Positions 3,830 through 6,390 of a DNA stretch of 6,390 bases are shown here, piece by piece. The stretch is taken from the NCBI GenBank assembly GCA_003251995.1, contig QKDT01000036.1:1-6390 (forward strand), in the 5' to 3' direction. The first letter of the stretch is position 1. The number at the start of each line of letters is the position of its first letter. Both the position numbers and the translations under genes were made by a program. The notes under the pieces are model-generated. The model saw nothing but the letters and a program-made list of their open reading frames with translations, searched no databases and was not told where the DNA came from. The DNA comes from Desulfovibrio desulfuricans (lineage in GTDB: Bacteria; Desulfobacterota; Desulfovibrionia; Desulfovibrionales; Desulfovibrionaceae).

Positions 3830-5746
3830 TTGGCAAAAAACCGCGCATTGCAGCAGTGGCGGGTGGAGGATTCCATCGAACTGTACGGTATCCGTAATTG
3901 GGGTGCCGGGTATTTTGACGTGTCGGATGCGGGCGAAGTTGTGATTTGTCCGCAGGGGCCCAAGGGGCCGCAGGTTTCGATACCGGAAGTTATCGCCGGG
4001 CTGAAAGAGCGCGGGCATGATATGCCCGTGCTGTTGCGCGTGGAAAATATTCTGGATTCGCGAATTGCCAATATCCACGAATCGTTCCGCAAGGCTATTA
4101 AAAACCTGAACTATACTGGGTCGTACAGGGGCGTTTTCCCCATCAAGGTCAACCAGCAACAGCAGGTTGTGGAAAAAATCGCCCAGTTTGGCCCTACCTA
4201 TCACCATGGCCTGGAGGTTGGCTCCAAGGCAGAGCTGATCGCCGCCGTGTCGCTCATGCGCGACAACGAAGCCTGCATTGTCTGCAACGGCTATAAGGAC
4301 GAAGAATTTATCGACCTTGGCCTTCAGGCGCTGCGCATGGGCTTTAACGTCCTTTTTGTTCTTGAAATGCCCAGCGAGCTGGAAGTTGTGCTTGAGCGCA
4401 GCAAGGTTCTGGGTGTGCGGCCCAATATCGGCGTGCGTGCCAAGCTGGCTGTGAAGGCCAGCGGCCACTGGACAGATTCTGGCGGCGAGCGCTCCACCTT
4501 TGGCCTTTCGCCCGCGCAGATTGTTGACGTGGTGGATACGCTCAAGGCCAACGACATGCTTGATTGCTTCAAGCTGCTGCACTATCACCTCGGCTCGCAG
4601 GTTTCCAATATCCGTGACATCCGTACCGGTGTTATGGAAGGCGCGCGTCTCTACGTGGGCCTGGTGCAAGAAGGCGCGCCCATGGGCTATCTTGACCTTG
4701 GTGGCGGCCTGGCAGTGGACTATGACGGTTCGCACACCAACTATGTTTCGTCGCGCAACTATACGCTCGACGAATACAGCGCCGACATTGTTGAAGCCAT
4801 CATGAGCATTCTTGATGAGCAGCAGATCGCGCACCCCCACATCATCACGGAATCTGGTCGCGCCACCGTGGCCTACTATTCCGTGCTGCTGTTCAATGTG
4901 CTTGATGTCAGCATGGTAGAAGAAGTGCAGTTGCCCGATACCCTGCCCGAAGGCACCCCCGAGCCTGTGCAGAACCTGCGCGAAACCCTTGCCAACATCA
5001 CCCTGCGCAATTTGCAGGAATGTTATAACGACGCCATCTATTACCGCGACGAAATGCGTCAGCTCTTTTCGACCGGGCGTGTGAACCTGCGGGAGCGCAC
5101 GTTGGCTGAGCGGTTTTTCTGGGCCATCATCATGCGTATTGCCCAGGAAAAAACTCGCCTCAAGACCATCCCCCGCGACCTTGCGGACATCGACGTAAGC
5201 CTTGCCGACATCTATTACGGCAACTTCAGCGTGTTCCAGTCGTTGCCGGATTCGTGGGCCATCGACCAGCTTTTCCCGGTCATGCCCGTGCATCGGCTCA
5301 AGGAGTTCCCTTCGCGTCAGGGCATTATTTCTGACATTACCTGCGATTCGGACGGGCGCATCGACCACTTTATCGACCCGCAGGGCATGAAGCCCACGCT
5401 TGATCTGCATCCCTTGCGTGACGGTGAGGAATACTACCTTGGCGTGTTCCTGGTGGGGGCGTATCAGGAAACCTTGGGCGACCTGCATAACCTCATGGGT
5501 GACACCAATGTGGTTTCCATCCGCGTGCGAGATGACGGCAATTATGAGTATGTGCGCGAAATCAGAGGTGATTCTGTTGCGGATATTCTGAGCTATGTGG
5601 AATACGAGCCGCGCCGCATTCTTGAAGACCTGCGTAGCACTGCGGAGCAGGCTGTGAGGCAGGGGCGGATTTCGCCCAGCGATCGCTTTGCCATCATGCA
5701 GGCCTTTGAAGACGGGCTGCGTGGCTATACCTACTTTGAACGGTAA
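3830..5746 (+). CDS. speA: Biosynthetic arginine decarboxylase (PLP-dependent)
   Basis: SpeA converts L-arginine to agmatine and CO2, the first step of the agmatine route to putrescine and spermidine. It belongs to the alanine-racemase-fold (type III) PLP decarboxylases. The product is 638 residues, against 658 in E. coli. GVFPIKVNQQ carries the PLP-binding lysine, K106. HHGLEVGSKAEL follows at 125-136, HYHLGSQ at 251-257, the glycine-rich phosphate loop LDLGGGLAVDYDGS begins at 288, and ESGRA is at 341-345. DITCDSDG carries the C-terminal-domain cysteine C505. The conserved VGAYQETLGDLHNLMGDTN segment is intact, so the gene looks complete and functional. The start is TTG 3830, six bases after AGGAG; the next residues AKNRALQQW lead directly into the conserved N-terminal region, and no nearby ATG fits. 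It is a single-gene unit with its own promoter (3681-3708) and a palindrome over the -10 box. No speB or other polyamine gene is visible in the window. Confidence 0.96.
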   Translation: MAKNRALQQWRVEDSIELYGIRNWGAGYFDVSDAGEVVICPQGPKGPQVSIPEVIAGLKERGHDMPVLLRVENILDSRIANIHESFRKAIKNLNYTGSYRGVFPIKVNQQQQVVEKIAQFGPTYHHGLEVGSKAELIAAVSLMRDNEACIVCNGYKDEEFIDLGLQALRMGFNVLFVLEMPSELEVVLERSKVLGVRPNIGVRAKLAVKASGHWTDSGGERSTFGLSPAQIVDVVDTLKANDMLDCFKLLHYHLGSQVSNIRDIRTGVMEGARLYVGLVQEGAPMGYLDLGGGLAVDYDGSHTNYVSSRNYTLDEYSADIVEAIMSILDEQQIAHPHIITESGRATVAYYSVLLFNVLDVSMVEEVQLPDTLPEGTPEPVQNLRETLANITLRNLQECYNDAIYYRDEMRQLFSTGRVNLRERTLAERFFWAIIMRIAQEKTRLKTIPRDLADIDVSLADIYYGNFSVFQSLPDSWAIDQLFPVMPVHRLKEFPSRQGIISDITCDSDGRIDHFIDPQGMKPTLDLHPLRDGEEYYLGVFLVGAYQETLGDLHNLMGDTNVVSIRVRDDGNYEYVREIRGDSVADILSYVEYEPRRILEDLRSTAEQAVRQGRISPSDRFAIMQAFEDGLRGYTYFER

Positions 5747-5796
5747 GAAGGGCAAAACGGGTAAAGAAGGCAGGAAAAATTTGGTGGGGTAGGGTG

Positions 5797-5809
5797 AGCC
5801 TGTCAGGCT
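5797..5809 (+). other. Small hairpin after speA
   Basis: AGCCT (5797-5801) and AGGCT (5805-5809) enclose a three-base loop, 51 bases after the speA stop. The following GATTTATC has only a short T-run. By itself this is a poor terminator; the larger palindrome just downstream is the better candidate for ending the speA transcript. Confidence 0.25.
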
Positions 5810-5826
5810 GATTTATCAAACCCGAC

Positions 5827-5923
5827 TTTTGCGCCCTGAATGTGTCAGCGCCGGGATTTTGATGCTCACGTACACGAGTACGCTGCGCTCAAAATCTCTG
5901 CGCTTCCTTTTCAGGACGCAAAA
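5827..5923. repeat. 97-bp imperfect palindromic element downstream of speA
   Basis: Five paired blocks nest on nearly the same centre: TTTTGCG/CGCAAAA (5827-5833 with 5917-5923), CCTGAA/TTCAGG (5835-5840 with 5910-5915), AGCGC/GCGCT (5847-5851 with 5900-5904), GATTTTGA/TCAAAATC (5855-5862 with 5889-5896) and CGTAC/GTACG (5869-5873 with 5878-5882) around an ACGA loop. That is 31 base pairs in a hairpin about 97 long, separated by symmetric mismatched bubbles. It may act as a transcript end or stability element for speA, or be one copy of a dispersed palindromic repeat. From memory, similar sequence occurs as spurious small ORFs in Desulfovibrio genomes, which I cannot verify here. Confidence 0.6.
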
Positions 5924-5934
5924 AGCGTATTTTT

Positions 5935-6390
5935 CAAATTCGCCCAACACCAGCCATCGCCTTCGCGTTGCTCCGGCGAGTATAAGGAAGGTAGCGCTAC
6001 GACCAGTTCTTGATGGCGGCATGCTGGAGGAAGGCAAAATGCAACAAAAGGCTGGCGTAGTTGGGAAGGGAGAAGCCGCGAGAGGTGGCTTCGTGGTTCG
6101 ATATGGAACTAGTTTGTTATGGTAAGTGGCAAGTGTCTAGATTGTAGTGCCAGGCATTTGGAGTAAAGAACGGAAATAGAGTGTGTGAGATCGGGGTGAA
6201 AATAGTGGGTGGGGCCCCAGTCACTCGCAGTTTTTCAACTATCAGCTCCGCCTGTTACTTATGGCTGAAACGGAGTTTGATCGAAGCGAAAGCTGGATTG
6301 GGCATTGCGCGGCGCGGAGGGAGATCACCTGAGCGAGCGGAGGGAGGGAAGGAAGCTCCCGTAGCACAAGCCGTGCCGCCCTCGCCGTTT
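5935..6390. other. Non-coding tail with several hairpins, no gene recognised
   Basis: I see no credible gene on either strand. Visible structure includes a 10-bp palindrome GTAGCGCTAC (5991-6000), a hairpin GAAGCCGC/GTGGCTTC with a GAGAG loop (6072-6092, one G-T pair), a hairpin ATCA-CTCCG/CGGAG-TGAT (6241-6281), and GCGGAGGGAG repeated directly (6314-6323 and 6337-6346). Part of 6120-6205 looks more AT-rich and less ordered than the genes. It could be the remains of a mobile or repeat element, or the upstream region of a gene beyond the window. Confidence 0.4.
6204..6235 (+). terminator. Possible terminator: 22-bp near-palindrome followed by T-run
   Basis: Bases 6204-6225 (AGTG at the left end, TGGGGCCCCA in the centre, CACT at the right end) pair at nine of eleven positions, with one further G-T and one mismatch. 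CGCAG and then five T (6231-6235) follow. The five-base gap before the T-run makes it a weak intrinsic terminator, and there is no gene directly before it. Confidence 0.3.

Noticed and set aside
3638..5755. Open frame of about 705 codons on the minus strand, antisense to speA
   Set aside because: It shadows almost the whole of speA, whose protein carries every family motif. Its own product is low in recognisable domains and rich in His, Val and Arg, as expected from a codon-biased sense gene, and it has no separate support.
5816..6037. 73-codon minus-strand frame after speA
   Set aside because: It runs through the 97-bp palindrome, has very Arg/Ser-rich composition and no ribosome site that I can see. 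It is better explained as a frame within a repeat.
6095..6101. GGTTCGA, as in a tRNA T-loop
   Set aside because: The flanking bases cannot form the five-pair T stem, and there is no acceptor, D or anticodon arm at the right distance.
5829..6125. 98-codon plus-strand frame after speA
   Set aside because: It starts within the palindrome with no Shine-Dalgarno, and its composition does not look like a folded protein.
1..6390. CRISPR array, transposase, toxin-antitoxin or other defence system
   Set aside because: No regularly spaced repeats, and no proteins of these classes, are seen on either strand.

Overview
The window looks like a piece of chromosome from a Desulfovibrio-type sulfate reducer (Desulfovibrionaceae). 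This is judged from protein flavour only: a long-N-terminus HflX, a free-standing IMP cyclohydrolase, an SpeA-type arginine decarboxylase, moderately high GC and strong AGGAG-type ribosome binding sites. No rRNA or other marker gene is present, so the assignment is an inference.

Layout. Bases 1-1089 hold the 5' part of hflX on the minus strand; its G domain lies outside the window. Upstream of it on the same strand is a compact gene for the IMP cyclohydrolase half of PurH (1211-1798). A stem-loop (1141-1183) lies between them. A 162-bp divergent intergenic region with two short palindromes separates this pair from xth, exonuclease III (1961-2767, plus). xth ends in a textbook intrinsic terminator (2799-2857), followed by a second long stem-loop (2901-2963) serving the converging minus-strand gene. 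That gene (3005-3334) encodes an unrecognised 109-residue protein with an Ala/Pro-rich linker. A 495-bp non-coding stretch (3335-3829) carries three adjacent inverted repeats near the small gene, then a good sigma-70-type promoter, an operator-like palindrome over its -10 box, and a hairpin-bearing leader for speA (3830-5746, plus, TTG start). The last 644 bp (5747-6390) have no convincing gene but hold a 97-bp imperfect palindrome and several smaller hairpins.

Function. The genes are housekeeping and do not form one pathway: ribosome rescue/GTPase (HflX), the last step of de novo IMP synthesis, abasic-site DNA repair (Xth) and agmatine/polyamine formation (SpeA). I found no defence system, CRISPR array, transposase or phage gene. 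The points most worth a second look are the JAMM-like motif in the HflX N-terminal extension, the missing ATG start of hflX, the similar palindromes upstream of the cyclohydrolase gene and speA, and the large palindromic element downstream of speA.
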